Source: Pseudomonas sp.
Lineage (GTDB): Bacteria; Pseudomonadota; Gammaproteobacteria; Pseudomonadales; Pseudomonadaceae
Assembly: GCF_030690725.1 (NCBI RefSeq)
Contig: NZ_JAUYGD010000066.1
Span: forward strand, 62,001 to 126,000
DNA length: 64,000 nucleotides
Reading direction: 5' to 3'
Shown here: positions 8,853 to 19,554 of the stretch, piece by piece
Position numbering within the stretch: the stretch's first letter is position 1
How the letters are laid out: the number at the start of each line of letters is the position of its first letter
The notes under the pieces: generated by a model
Database searches by the model: none
Told to the model about the DNA's origin: nothing
Seen by the model: the letters and a program-made list of their open reading frames with translations, nothing else
Program-made: the position numbers and the translations under genes

Positions 8853-10229
8853 TCACAACCGCTCAGCCGTACTCACAGCGCGCCATGGCCCCACCGAACC
8901 CCCACTAAGCGCCGACCAGTACCAAGCTGAGTTATCGCTAAAACTCTGCCCGGCGGCGTCCTCGATGTACTCGCATACACGCAGATCGACGCCACGACCA
9001 CTGGCGACAAAACAGCGCTGCAAGCCGGCGCCATCACTGCGTTGCTCCAGATGGATGGCCTGAATGCGATAACCCAAACCGCGGTAGCAATCCGCAGCCG
9101 GATGCAACTTACGCGTGGGGCGAGTCACATGGCGCAGCGTGACCGCCCGCGCGCCCGTGCTAAAACGGGCGATAGCGCCGGGAAACTGCGCGGCGAAACG
9201 CTGCTCCACCGCTGACAAGGCCAACGGTTGCAATGGCTCACCAGCGTATTGCGCCGGCCACTCGACAAAGCTGCCGTACCTTGGCTCAACAGCCGCAGGC
9301 GCTGCCAACAGCGGCCATAGCGCCACGGCCACGAACGCCGTGAGCAACACCACTTGCAACGCCGGCTGCAGCGACGGCCGGTGGCCCGGCAGCTCAGTCG
9401 CCTGTGGCGCAAGCGTGACTTCGTGGGCCATGCCATTCGCCATCATATAGCGCAGCACCAGCGCACAAACGCAGACGAACACCAACAAGCCGGTGCCTTC
9501 GTGCATCCAGCTCGGCCAATCCAAACGCCCGGTTTCCTGCAGAATCAGCAGGCTATTGCGCAGAATATTGCCGGCCAGTATCAGCACCCCGAGCAGCGGC
9601 AAACGGCGCAGTAACTGGCGATCACCCATGCGTAGCCAGGCGGCGGTGGCGAACGCGGTGAAGTAGGCGACCCAGGCCATCTGAATGCCCGAACAGGGCG
9701 CATCGACCATGATGAGCTGTCCGGCCACCTCCAGGGTGCTGCCTTGGCGTTGTACCTCGAGCCCGCCGGCGCGCAGCAACCAGGCGCTGACCTCGGCGGT
9801 CAGCACCCGCAGCGGATAACCGATAAAGAACTGCAAGGACGACATGATCGGCAGCGCCAACAAGCCCAACCCCAGCCAGGCCAGCAGCGCCTGACCCGGC
9901 GCGCGCAGGGCCAACACCGCGACGAATAGCGTCAGCACCGCCAGCACCGCGCGCAATAGCGGCGGCAAGCCTGGCGCCAACCCGGTCGCAGCACAGAGCA
10001 GCAATGTCAGCAGCAGCCAGGGCAGCCGCGGAGCGTCCAACAACTGACGGCGCTCGCGCCAGAGCATCAGCACTAACGCAAGCAGCGCGACTATGCCGAA
10101 CGGATCGTCGGAGCCATCGCTCATGCGCCGCACGCTCCACTGCCACACCGGCCATAGCGCCAGGGTCGGCAGCAGCAACCACAGCCACGCCGGCGCACGC
10201 GACCAAGCCACGGGGAGCTCGCGCATCAT
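8853..10229 (-). CDS. Exosortase with fused EpsI-like C-terminal domain
   Basis: 458-residue membrane protein of the exosortase/archaeosortase superfamily, transpeptidase-like enzymes that process PEP-CTERM tails. About eight transmembrane helices fill residues 1-265. The catalytic triad is visible: Cys179 in VDAPCSGIQ, Arg224 in NILRNSLL and His243 in WMHEGTG. Residues ~285-458 form a soluble EpsI-like region with the motif HPAADCYRGLGYRI. Its ATG follows directly after the TAA of the VIT/VWA gene, so translation is probably coupled. The neighbour carries the likely substrate tail. The subfamily letter (for example XrtQ or XrtT) cannot be assigned here. Confidence 0.88.
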   Translation of the reverse strand: MMRELPVAWSRAPAWLWLLLPTLALWPVWQWSVRRMSDGSDDPFGIVALLALVLMLWRERRQLLDAPRLPWLLLTLLLCAATGLAPGLPPLLRAVLAVLTLFVAVLALRAPGQALLAWLGLGLLALPIMSSLQFFIGYPLRVLTAEVSAWLLRAGGLEVQRQGSTLEVAGQLIMVDAPCSGIQMAWVAYFTAFATAAWLRMGDRQLLRRLPLLGVLILAGNILRNSLLILQETGRLDWPSWMHEGTGLLVFVCVCALVLRYMMANGMAHEVTLAPQATELPGHRPSLQPALQVVLLTAFVAVALWPLLAAPAAVEPRYGSFVEWPAQYAGEPLQPLALSAVEQRFAAQFPGAIARFSTGARAVTLRHVTRPTRKLHPAADCYRGLGYRIQAIHLEQRSDGAGLQRCFVASGRGVDLRVCEYIEDAAGQSFSDNSAWYWSALSGGSVGPWRAVSTAERL

Positions 10230-12254
10230 TTACACCTGCTCCTGGCGGGCATGCTGGCGCGCCAGCCAGCCCATGCCCAGGGCCGCGACCAGCAACATCA
10301 GCCAGGCGCTCGGTTCAGGCGTACTCGACACCAGCGCACCTATTGCCTGGTTGCTCACGCCCTGAGGCAGCGGCAAAGGCTGTTTGACGCTGGCGGCAGC
10401 GGCCGGATCGGGGTTGCGCACCTGTTCGTCCACGGCGATAAACGAGGTGTAGGCCGTCAACAGGTTGTATTTCAGACCCAGGTCGAGAATCGCCTGGCTA
10501 TGGGCGTAGTCGCCTTCGAGGGTTTCCTGATCGGTAAGGCTGGCGACCTTATGCCGTGCCCATAAATAGCCCAGCGCCTGATTGCTCGCGCTGGCTATCT
10601 CGGGCCTGATCGGCACTTCAACTCGATACGGCCCGGCAGCGCCGCGCCCTTCCACCTGCAGGCTGCCGCGCGCCTCGCCGCGCCATTTGCCGAACACCAC
10701 CAGCGGCCGTTGGGCGAACAGATCCGGCAAGGCCACGGGTTCGACGTCATAAACCTCCAAGCCAGCGAAGCGCACCTGGGGGTTGGCCAGCACAGGCGAA
10801 TCGATCATCTGCCGAAAGCGCTCGGCCTGCTCGTCCGCCGCCGCCTCATTGAGGACTACGAAGGGCTCGCCTTGCCCGGCCCGCGCGAGGCCCTCGATCA
10901 GCTGACGATTGACCGAGCTACCAATACCGAAGGCGAACATATTGGCCTTGTCTAGATTGTTGCGCACCAGCTCGAAGGCCTCGCGTTCCACCGACACAAA
11001 ACCATCGGTGACCACCACAAAGCTGCGCGCCCGCTCGGGATCGCTCGGCACCGCCAGAGCCTTGCGCAACGCCGGCAGCAACTCGGTGCCGCCCGAGCCC
11101 ATCTGGGTATCGAGCATATCCAGCGCAGTCGCGATATTCGCCGAGGTGGCCGCCTGGGACTTGTCGGCGAGCATGCTGCTACTGCCAGAGAACAACAGCA
11201 CATTGAAGCTGTCGACCGGGCGCAAACGCCCGAGCAGATTCTTCAGCAGGCGCTTGGTGGTATCCAGCGGGAAGCCATGCATGGAGCCGGAAATATCCAC
11301 CACGAAGATATATTCGCGCGGCACCAGCATCTTGCTTTGCACCTTCGCAGGCGGTGCGATCAGCGCCAGAAAGAAGTTCTCCTCGGCGCCCGTGGACAGC
11401 AGCACACCGCTCTCGAAACTGGCGCTGCTCAAGCGATAGTCGAGGACGAAATCGCGGTTGTTGCTCTGCCCCGCGTCGGCGCCCAGGCTGACGGTAGCCT
11501 CGCTCGGCCTGGCCTGCAGCACCTTGATCCTGTGGCTCGGCGAGCGGATATCGGACAGCGGCACCGGCGATTGCAACTCGACCGAGAGCGAAAAAACATC
11601 ACGCGTCGCTTCGCCTTCGGGCAGATAAGGCGTGCTGACCCAAGGCCCGGCCTTGTGACTCTCGCTGCCGGCACTGCCGTTGTAGTGCGGCCCGACCACG
11701 GTGGGAAAGACGAAACTGTATACGCCATCGGTGGGCAGCAGCAGCTCGGTATAACGCAGCTCCACATCGACCACATCGCCGGGCAGGATATTGGCGACAT
11801 TCATCTGGAATACATTCTCGCGGTGCTGTTCGAGCAGGGCCGCGATCTTGCCAGCGCTCTTGGCCTCTTGATACTCCTTCTGCGCCTTCTGCTTCTCGCG
11901 GATCTGCGCGCGCAGCTCGCGATCGCCCAGGCGTACGGTCATGCCGTACACCGCCGCGCGAGTCGAGCCGGGAAAAACATAACGCGCTTCAAGCGCCCGC
12001 GTGCCCTCGTTGCGGTATTGCTGAACGACCCGCACATCGGCGATCACCCCCAATACCCGCACCTCGACTTTGGTGGCCTTGAGTGGTAAGCGATCCACTG
12101 CGGGATCGTCACTCTGTACCGCGAAATAAGGACTTTCGCTGTGCTCGGCGGCGGATTGCTCGCTGGCCAGCGCGGGCTGCGACAGAACCAAGACGATCAG
12201 CAGAACAAGCCAGCGACCGACGCTGACCTTAGGAATGGATAAACAATGAAACAT
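10230..12254 (-). CDS. VIT and VWA domain protein with PEP-CTERM sorting tail
   Basis: 674-residue exported protein. Signal peptide to about residue 30; VIT domain ~58-185; von Willebrand A domain from ~314 with an intact MIDAS motif DISGS (320-324). The last 31 residues form a PEP-CTERM-type tail: TPEPSAW, a hydrophobic helix and a basic end (RQHARQ). It is the first gene of a two-gene unit with the exosortase and is most likely that enzyme's dedicated substrate. The architecture parallels the inter-alpha-trypsin-inhibitor-like sortase targets of marine proteobacteria, but with an exosortase. GGGGAG precedes the start. Ligand and biological role unknown. Confidence 0.88.
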   Translation of the reverse strand: MFHCLSIPKVSVGRWLVLLIVLVLSQPALASEQSAAEHSESPYFAVQSDDPAVDRLPLKATKVEVRVLGVIADVRVVQQYRNEGTRALEARYVFPGSTRAAVYGMTVRLGDRELRAQIREKQKAQKEYQEAKSAGKIAALLEQHRENVFQMNVANILPGDVVDVELRYTELLLPTDGVYSFVFPTVVGPHYNGSAGSESHKAGPWVSTPYLPEGEATRDVFSLSVELQSPVPLSDIRSPSHRIKVLQARPSEATVSLGADAGQSNNRDFVLDYRLSSASFESGVLLSTGAEENFFLALIAPPAKVQSKMLVPREYIFVVDISGSMHGFPLDTTKRLLKNLLGRLRPVDSFNVLLFSGSSSMLADKSQAATSANIATALDMLDTQMGSGGTELLPALRKALAVPSDPERARSFVVVTDGFVSVEREAFELVRNNLDKANMFAFGIGSSVNRQLIEGLARAGQGEPFVVLNEAAADEQAERFRQMIDSPVLANPQVRFAGLEVYDVEPVALPDLFAQRPLVVFGKWRGEARGSLQVEGRGAAGPYRVEVPIRPEIASASNQALGYLWARHKVASLTDQETLEGDYAHSQAILDLGLKYNLLTAYTSFIAVDEQVRNPDPAAAASVKQPLPLPQGVSNQAIGALVSSTPEPSAWLMLLVAALGMGWLARQHARQEQV

Positions 12255-12383
12255 GGCGAAGCTCCCCGTAAGTTATGCACACACGGGAGCCATGCTGAGG
12301 TCGCTTTGTGGTGGGAGTTTGCAGCCACTATGGCGATTGTGTGGATTCTTGCATCCATAGATCGCCATAACGGAGCTGCGCCG

Positions 12384-12588
12384 CTTAGCAGGCCGTTGAG
12401 AAACGTAGACGAGACAGCCGAGACAAGGCAAAAACAGGCGAGGAAGCGCAGTTCACGTGTTGTACATGAGCATTACTCGCTCCACTCGCCCTTCGGGCCG
12501 CGCTAGAGCGCGTTAGCCGCAAGCGGCTTCCGACCGGGCTGGCGCACCAGCCTGTTTTTAACGCAGCAGGGCCGACGCGCAGCAGATC
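12384..12588 (+). repeat. MITE-like intergenic repeat, copy B (with internal insertion)
   Basis: Same family as copy A but inverted relative to it. It begins GCTTAGCAGGCCGTTGAGAAACGT, continues with AAAAACAGGCGAGGAAGCG and a TGAGCATT block, and ends with a 39-nt stretch (12550-12588) identical to copy C. Between the TGAGCATT block and that end is about 70 bp of extra palindromic sequence (around CGCGCTAGAGCGCG). It occupies most of the gap between the VIT/VWA gene and the lysozyme inhibitor gene; the rest shows no gene. Confidence 0.72.
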
Positions 12589-12600
12589 GGAAAGAGAGTC

Positions 12601-13059
12601 TTAGTACCAGTTCGGATCGCTTCTCAGCTGCTCTTGCAGCAACTGCTGAGTGGCTTTATCCGGGTCGCCGAGCCAGCGTAGGGTGGCGTGCTGGCTGGGG
12701 GCCTTGTCCGTCGGCAGGCCGTCGGGCAGCTGCACATAGAGGGCGTAGGCGTCCTCCTTGTCCCAGCTGAAGGCTACATAGAGGCGCTGGTTAAAGCAGT
12801 TGTGCTCTTCACACAGCTGGCCGACCAGGTACTTGTCACCGTCGTCATCCAGGCCCTGCATAGGGCTGGCGATGCCGTTGAGGTTCATCACCCAGTCCGG
12901 CAGACGGCTTTCGTCTTCCACCAGCTTCTGCCAGCTTTGTTGATAAGCAGGGTCGCTGGCGAGCAATTCATTGAGGCGGAATTGGCCATCGGTGTCCGCG
13001 GCCAAAGCCGCCGCACTGCCGCCCAGCAAGAGGGCGGCAAGCAGCGTCTTGATGGTCAT
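12601..13059 (-). CDS. ivy: Ivy-family C-type lysozyme inhibitor
   Basis: 152-residue periplasmic protein with a signal peptide (cleavage near ALA-AD, residue ~20). The mature part has the family pattern: WQKLVEDESRLPDWV, a DGDKYLVGQLC strand and the inhibitory loop C83-E-E-H-N-C88, equivalent to CKPHDC in E. coli Ivy, where the loop histidine blocks the lysozyme active site. The ATG at 13059 follows AGAGGAG and starts the signal peptide; an upstream extension was rejected. It protects peptidoglycan against host or endogenous lysozyme-like enzymes and sits in a cluster of envelope-stress genes. Confidence 0.85.
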   Translation of the reverse strand: MTIKTLLAALLLGGSAAALAADTDGQFRLNELLASDPAYQQSWQKLVEDESRLPDWVMNLNGIASPMQGLDDDGDKYLVGQLCEEHNCFNQRLYVAFSWDKEDAYALYVQLPDGLPTDKAPSQHATLRWLGDPDKATQQLLQEQLRSDPNWY

Positions 13060-13069
13060 GGCGGCTCCT

Positions 13070-13234
13070 CTATCCACGTGGGCGGCGGCCCATGATGAAG
13101 GACACAATAAACATCACCAGGAACACCACGAAGAGAATCTTCGCGATACCCGTGGCGGTGCCGGCGATACCACCGAAGCCCAAGACTGCAGCGATGATGG
13201 CGATAATCAGAAAGGTAATGGCCCAACTCAGCAT
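13070..13234 (-). CDS. DUF1328 small membrane protein (YtjA-like)
   Basis: 54-residue protein beginning [20 protein letters not shown] and ending in a basic GRRPRG tail, with two transmembrane helices. It matches the DUF1328/YtjA family, small stress-associated inner-membrane proteins of unknown mechanism. An AGGAG-type ribosome site precedes the ATG. It ends 10 bp before the lysozyme inhibitor start, so the two are probably co-transcribed. Confidence 0.85.
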   Translation of the reverse strand: MLSWAITFLIIAIIAAVLGFGGIAGTATGIAKILFVVFLVMFIVSFIMGRRPRG

Positions 13235-13315
13235 GGCGATACTCCTTGTTTACTCAGGTGTGCGCCGCAGCGCGTGAAGACCCGGTGTGGCGGCACACAC
13301 CACACCGGAACGGAC

Positions 13316-13750
13316 TCACTGCATGGACTGTTTCAGGGTGCGCATGCGGTCATGGTTGGCGCGTACTTTCGGCATTTCTGCAGTCAGTAGGGCTTGCACG
13401 TCCGGCTCCGCGCTTTCCAGGGCATCCTCGAAGGCATGCAGGATGCGATCTTCGGCTTCTTCCAGCTGCGCCACGTAGGTGGCTTCGGTGTCGCTGACCA
13501 GGGTCGCCTTGGTATCGGCGTAAACCTGACGCAGCTTGCCGACAAAGGTGCCGCCGCTGGCCGGGACTTCCTGGTTGGCAGCAACTTTTACCGACAGCGC
13601 GCGGATCAGCTCGCTCTTGCTCTGCGACATATCGCGGAACAGCACCTGCAGGCGCACGTCCTTCACTTCATCGTGGGCGTGCTGATAAAAGCGCTGGCCG
13701 TCACGGGTGATTTCGATCAGTTCGTTGAGTTGCTCGGTGGTAGTACTCAT
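13316..13750 (-). CDS. PA2169-family four-helix-bundle protein (DUF2383)
   Basis: 144-residue soluble, wholly alpha-helical protein of the ferritin-like DUF2383 type. The pattern EITRDGQRFYQHAHDEVKDV near the N-terminus and LEEAEDRILHAFEDALE in the third helix match the PA2169 family. These proteins often sit beside BON and DUF1328 genes in osmotic or envelope stress clusters, as here. No biochemical role is established. AGGAG lies upstream of the ATG. Confidence 0.83.
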   Translation of the reverse strand: MSTTTEQLNELIEITRDGQRFYQHAHDEVKDVRLQVLFRDMSQSKSELIRALSVKVAANQEVPASGGTFVGKLRQVYADTKATLVSDTEATYVAQLEEAEDRILHAFEDALESAEPDVQALLTAEMPKVRANHDRMRTLKQSMQ

Positions 13751-13841
13751 GGTGATTCTCCTGTGAGTTGTAGCGGCTGCCCGGATGACGGGGCAGCCTC
13801 AGACAACAGGTAGCGGCCGCCATGGCCGCTGCCCGGATGGA

Positions 13842-14678
13842 TCAGCTGGCGACGCGCAGAGCATCGGCATCAACGCCGCGCACGCCACGGATGTTGCGTG
13901 CAGTCTCAATCGCCAATTGCTTCTCGGCGTTGCTCAGCACGCTGCCGCTGAGGCTGACCATGCCCTTCTGGGTGTCGACCGAAATATTCAGGCCGTCGAG
14001 GTTGCGGCTGTAGATAAAGCTGGATTTCACCTTGCTGGTGATCCAGGCATCGCTGATTGCCACAGCGGTGTCATCGGCAGCGTTCTGCGCCTTGGCCGCT
14101 GTGCTATCGGTGGCGCTGACGCTGAGCAGGTTGTTCACCTCACGCACGCCATCGGTGTTGGCCGCCAGGCGACCGGCCAAGTCCTTGGCTTCGGCGCTCT
14201 GCGCGCTACCGGTCAGGCTGATCATGCCGTTAGCCGCTGCGACCTTGATGTCCAGACCTTCGGTGTTGCTGTTCCACAGCAGCTTGGATTTCACCGTGGC
14301 GGCCAGGGTGGCGTCGTCAAAACGCTGCGACAGGCTCGGCTCAGTGCTGGCCTTGGCTTCGAAGGCCGGGTCGAGGGTCAGCTGGTTGTCGACCTTTTTC
14401 ACCCCGTCGATACCCAGGGCGATCTGCTCGGCCAGGTCACGTTCGACATCGGTTTCCACCTTGCCGGTCAGCTTGGCGCTGCCGTTCTCCACATCCACAT
14501 CGATGGTGAAGGGGTTGAGGTGGCGGTTCAGGGCAAACGCGGTCCAGATCGAGCCTTCCTGGCGCGCCTCGCTCAGCTCACGGCTGGTATCGCCCTCGGC
14601 AGCATAGGCAGCGAAAGGAGCCAGGCCAATAAGGCCGGCGGTCGCAGTGGCCAGGGCCAGAGTTTTCAGTTGATGCAT
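13842..14678 (-). CDS. Periplasmic protein with three BON domains
   Basis: 278-residue exported protein. Signal peptide to AYA-AE (~residue 26), then three BON repeats at about 45-105, 122-190 and 205-275, each ending in the GV..V.N/D.L pattern (GIDGVKKVDNQL, NTDGVREVNNLL, NIRGVRGVDADAL). BON domains are thought to bind phospholipid or envelope surfaces; OsmY is the model and is osmotically induced. GGAGGAA precedes the start. It heads a same-strand series of stress genes ending with ivy. Confidence 0.87.
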   Translation of the reverse strand: MHQLKTLALATATAGLIGLAPFAAYAAEGDTSRELSEARQEGSIWTAFALNRHLNPFTIDVDVENGSAKLTGKVETDVERDLAEQIALGIDGVKKVDNQLTLDPAFEAKASTEPSLSQRFDDATLAATVKSKLLWNSNTEGLDIKVAAANGMISLTGSAQSAEAKDLAGRLAANTDGVREVNNLLSVSATDSTAAKAQNAADDTAVAISDAWITSKVKSSFIYSRNLDGLNISVDTQKGMVSLSGSVLSNAEKQLAIETARNIRGVRGVDADALRVAS

Positions 14679-14930
14679 GGCAGTTCCTCCAATGGATAAC
14701 GATCAAGCTGGCAGCCGTTTGTCGCCGCCGTTACTGATAGATCGCAAGCCCCATGCCAGCTTCTTTAAACAAAATAAACCGTTAAATATCAATTACTTAT
14801 AAACACTAGCCAGCCATGCCATGCGTGCACCTTGCATGATCGCCGGCGAACGGCCGTGCAACTTGCACGACGCCGCGCGGACTAACCCTGTGCACGCAAT
14901 GACTGGGTGCGGGATAAGAAGGAGATGGCT

Positions 14931-16279
<1,349 letters not shown>

Positions 16280-16283
<4 letters not shown>

Positions 16284-18055
16284 ACCTGCGCAGCCGGCTG
16301 TTTATCAGCAGCAGCGCGTTGCTCACCGTGGCCCTGGTCGGGCTGTTGCTGGGGATGTTCAGCGTGCTGCAGCTGACTCAGGTGCAGAGCCAGGCGATGA
16401 CCCGAAATCTGCAGATCATCGACGCCAGCCTGGGCCTGCGCCAGGAGCTGGGCAAGCAGGTGATTCTGCTGCTCGCCGAAGAACTCGACCGCGAGGCCCT
16501 GCAGGCCTCCGATCAGCAGTTCAAGGTCTGGCTGCAACGCGCCAGCGAGAGCGCCACCAATGACAGCGACCGCCAGGCGGTTGGTGAAATTGAGCGTGCC
16601 TACGCCAACTTCGATGACCTGCTGGCCAAACCTCTGACCGTGCGCCGCGAGCTGCTGCGCAATGACAGCTTCGGCCGCGCCATCGAAGCCCTGCGTGATC
16701 GCATCAACGCGGTGCAAACGCGCTACGTCAAAGCCGTGGAGCAGGAAGAAGCACGCGCCCGCGAGCGTGCCTGGCTGATCGCCGGCCTGCTCGGGATGAT
16801 CGGCCTTGCGGTGCTGGTGATCGGCTTTGTTACCGCGCATAGCATCGCCCAGCGCTTCGGCCGGCCGATTGAGGCCCTGGCGCGGGCCGCTGACCAAATC
16901 GGCCAGGGCGACTTTCAGGTCACCCTGCCGCTGACCCCGGTGGCGGAAATGTCCGCCCTGAGCCAGCGTTTCGGGCTGATGGCCGAAGCCCTGCGCGAGT
17001 TCAAGAACAGCGATGTCGAAGCCCTGCAAGCCGAACAGCAACGCTTGCAAGCGGTACTCGACAGCATCGATGACGGCCTGCTGATCTTCGACTGCGCCGG
17101 GCGGATCGAGCACATCAACCCGGTGGCCCTGCGCCAGTTGAACTGGGGCGACGAGCAGCTCGGGCAGACCCTCGACGTGGCGCTGAACCGCGCCGATCTG
17201 GCCGAGCAACTGCACCGGGTGCTGCAGGGCGAAAGCCTGGACGAAGCGCTGGACGACCTACCGGTGCAAATCGACGGTGAAACCCGGCTGCTGGCCTACA
17301 GCCTGTCCGGGGTCAGCCACAATGAAGGCCGCCTGATGTGTGCGGTGATGGTGCTGCGCGATGTCACCGAACAACGCGCCTTTGAACGGGTGCGCAGTGA
17401 GTTCGTGCTACGCGCCTCGCACGAGCTGCGCACCCCGGTGACCGGCATGCTGATGGCGTTTGCCCTGCTGCAGGAGCGCCTGCAGTTCGCCGCCGAATCC
17501 CGCGAGGCCGACCTGCTGAACACCGTGGATGAGGAAATGCAGCGCCTGCTGCGACTGATCAACGATCTGCTGAACTTCTCGCGCTACCAGAACGGCCTGC
17601 AAACCCTGGAATTGTCTGCCTGCGCTCTAGAACCGCTGCTGCTGCAAACCCAGCAGCGCTTCGGCGCCCAGGCCGCCGAGCTGCAGGTCAGCCTGGCCTG
17701 CGAGGTGCACGGCGAACTGCCGGACGTGCAGATCGACCCGCTGCAGATCGAACGGGTACTCGACAACCTGATCGGCAACGCTCTGCGCCACAGCCACCCC
17801 GGCGGGCATATCCGCCTGCAGGCGCGGCAGCAGGATGATCGGGTGGTACTCAGTGTGGAAGACAACGGCGAGGGCATCCCCTATCGCCAGCAGACGCGGA
17901 TCTTCGAGCCCTTCGTCCAGGTCAGCCGCAAAAAGGGCGGTGCCGGCCTGGGCCTGGCGCTGTGCAAGGAGATCGTCCAGCTGCATGGCGGGCAGATCGG
18001 TGTGCACTCACGCGCAGGGCAAGGTGCGCAGTTCTATGTGGCACTACCGGTTTAA
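16280..18055 (+). CDS. kinB: KinB, sensor histidine kinase partner of AlgB
   Basis: 591-residue inner-membrane kinase/phosphatase. TM1 at about 10-30, periplasmic sensor to ~165, TM2 ~167-188, HAMP ~190-240, PAS ~250-355. The phosphoacceptor is His381 in RASHELRTP, followed by a HATPase domain with DNLIGNALRH and GAGLGLALCKE. The GTG start overlaps the algB stop (GTGA). In P. aeruginosa KinB dephosphorylates AlgB and restrains alginate synthesis. Gene order and domain layout match that pair. Confidence 0.95.
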
Positions 18056-18060
18056 CCACG

Positions 18061-18837
18061 TTACAGCTGGCGGTTAAGCACCAGCAGCAACGCCGCCGTC
18101 TCGGCATCCGGCTCGCCGTCATAGCGCGCCGGGCGGTATTTCATCTGCAAGGCGGCAATCACGTTGCGCGTGGCCTGGTCCAGCTCGCCATGGCTGGGCA
18201 CGGCATAGCCTTGGCGCGCCGACTGCTCCTGAAACCACTGCACGCTCGGCAGGCTGGCACTGAACAGCGCCTGCTCACGCGCTACCTCGGCGGCATCCGG
18301 CCAAGGCATCAGGCCGGCATCGGCCAGGCGCTTCCAGGGGAACAGCGGGCCGGGGTCGACCTTGCGCTGCGGGGCGACATCGCTGTGCGCCAGGATGCTA
18401 CCGGGAGCCAGCTGGTGGCGCTGCATGATGTCCTTGAGCAGCACGATCAGCGCATCGATCTGCGCCGGGGCAAAGGGCTGCCAGTAGCGGCCATTGGGGG
18501 TGTCGTAGAAACCCTGGTTAACCAGCTCGATGCCAATCGTGGTGCCGTTGAGCCAGGTGCGCCCTTGCCACTGGCTATCGCCGGCATGCCAGGCGCGGCG
18601 GTTTTCATCGACCAGGCGGTAGATGGTCGGCGGCGCTTCGCCGACCAGGTAGTGGCTGCTGACGTCGGTCTCGGTCAGTAGCTGTAGCGAGCGCGCCAGA
18701 TCGGTGGAGGTGTAGTGCAGCACGATGTACTGCACGCGGCTGTTCTGCCCGCTGGCGGTATGGCTATCGTCGATGCGTAAACCGCTGCTGCAACCGGCCA
18801 GCAACAAAACCAGAAAACTTAAACACAGAACTTTCAT
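18061..18837 (-). CDS. ampDh2: AmpDh2-type N-acetylmuramoyl-L-alanine amidase lipoprotein
   Basis: 258-residue zinc amidase cutting the bond between MurNAc and the peptide stem in the periplasm. It has a lipobox LLAGC near residue 16, implying an outer-membrane lipoprotein. The amidase_2 domain shows VLHYTSTD (zinc His), WHAGDS and AHSDVAPQRKVDPG (zinc His/Asp); a peptidoglycan-binding-like helical domain follows. Position beside algB-kinB matches AmpDh2 of P. aeruginosa. It overlaps the upstream MarC-family gene by 4 nt. Confidence 0.9.
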   Translation of the reverse strand: MKVLCLSFLVLLLAGCSSGLRIDDSHTASGQNSRVQYIVLHYTSTDLARSLQLLTETDVSSHYLVGEAPPTIYRLVDENRRAWHAGDSQWQGRTWLNGTTIGIELVNQGFYDTPNGRYWQPFAPAQIDALIVLLKDIMQRHQLAPGSILAHSDVAPQRKVDPGPLFPWKRLADAGLMPWPDAAEVAREQALFSASLPSVQWFQEQSARQGYAVPSHGELDQATRNVIAALQMKYRPARYDGEPDAETAALLLVLNRQL

Positions 18838-19427
18838 GGGCTGATATGCAACACGCTTTGCAGGTTATCCAGCAGCATATCGACGCTGAGCATGATCAAC
18901 AGCATGCCCATCAGCCGCTCCACTGCGGTCAACCCGCGAGGTCCGAGAAAACGCTGCAGGAGCGAGGCCTGCAACAGAATAAATGCGGTCGCCGCCCAGG
19001 CCAGCAGCACCGCGGCATAGAGTTCCCAGAGCGGCCCGTCGTGGGTATTGCGCAGGGTCATCAACACCGCCAGGGCTGAAGGCCCGGCCACCGCCGGGGT
19101 GGCCAACGGCACCAGCATCGGCTCGCCATCCGGCACATCACCCAACACCCCTTGCGGGCCGGGGAAGATCAGGCGCATGGCGATCACGAACAGGATGATA
19201 CCGCCGGCAATCGCGGTTGCCTCCCGCGACAGGCCCAAGGCGCTGAGCACTTTGTCACCAAAGGTAAGGAACAGCAGCAACAGCGCCAGGGCGAACAACA
19301 GCTCACGCGCGGCGACCCACAGGCGGCGCTTGGCCGGCACGTTCTTCAGCGCGGCGATAAAGATGGCGATATTACCGAAGGGGTCAGTGACCAGAAAGAT
19401 CAACGCGGCGATGCCGAAAATTTCCAT
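18834..19427 (-). CDS. MarC family integral membrane protein
   Basis: 197-residue protein with about six hydrophobic helices and the family signature FLVTDPFGNIAIF near the N-terminus, plus PLATPAVAGPSAL in the middle. Despite the name, MarC proteins are not proven drug-resistance factors and have no settled function. GAGGAG lies before the ATG. The ATGA overlap with the amidase gene indicates an operon. Confidence 0.87.
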   Translation of the reverse strand: MEIFGIAALIFLVTDPFGNIAIFIAALKNVPAKRRLWVAARELLFALALLLLFLTFGDKVLSALGLSREATAIAGGIILFVIAMRLIFPGPQGVLGDVPDGEPMLVPLATPAVAGPSALAVLMTLRNTHDGPLWELYAAVLLAWAATAFILLQASLLQRFLGPRGLTAVERLMGMLLIMLSVDMLLDNLQSVLHISP

Positions 19428-19554
19428 GAAACGCTCCTCAACAGATCGGCAGAGTTTAGTGCGTATGCCGGCAGAAAACGCCTTTGATCAGGCAGAAACG
19501 CCACGCTGGTCTATTGCCTGGGCAAGGCGTGATGGACGCTGCTAGACTGAAATC

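Noticed and set aside
13785..13835. GC-rich palindromes after the BON gene as a terminator
   Set aside because: Several short stems exist, but none has a following T-tract on either strand.
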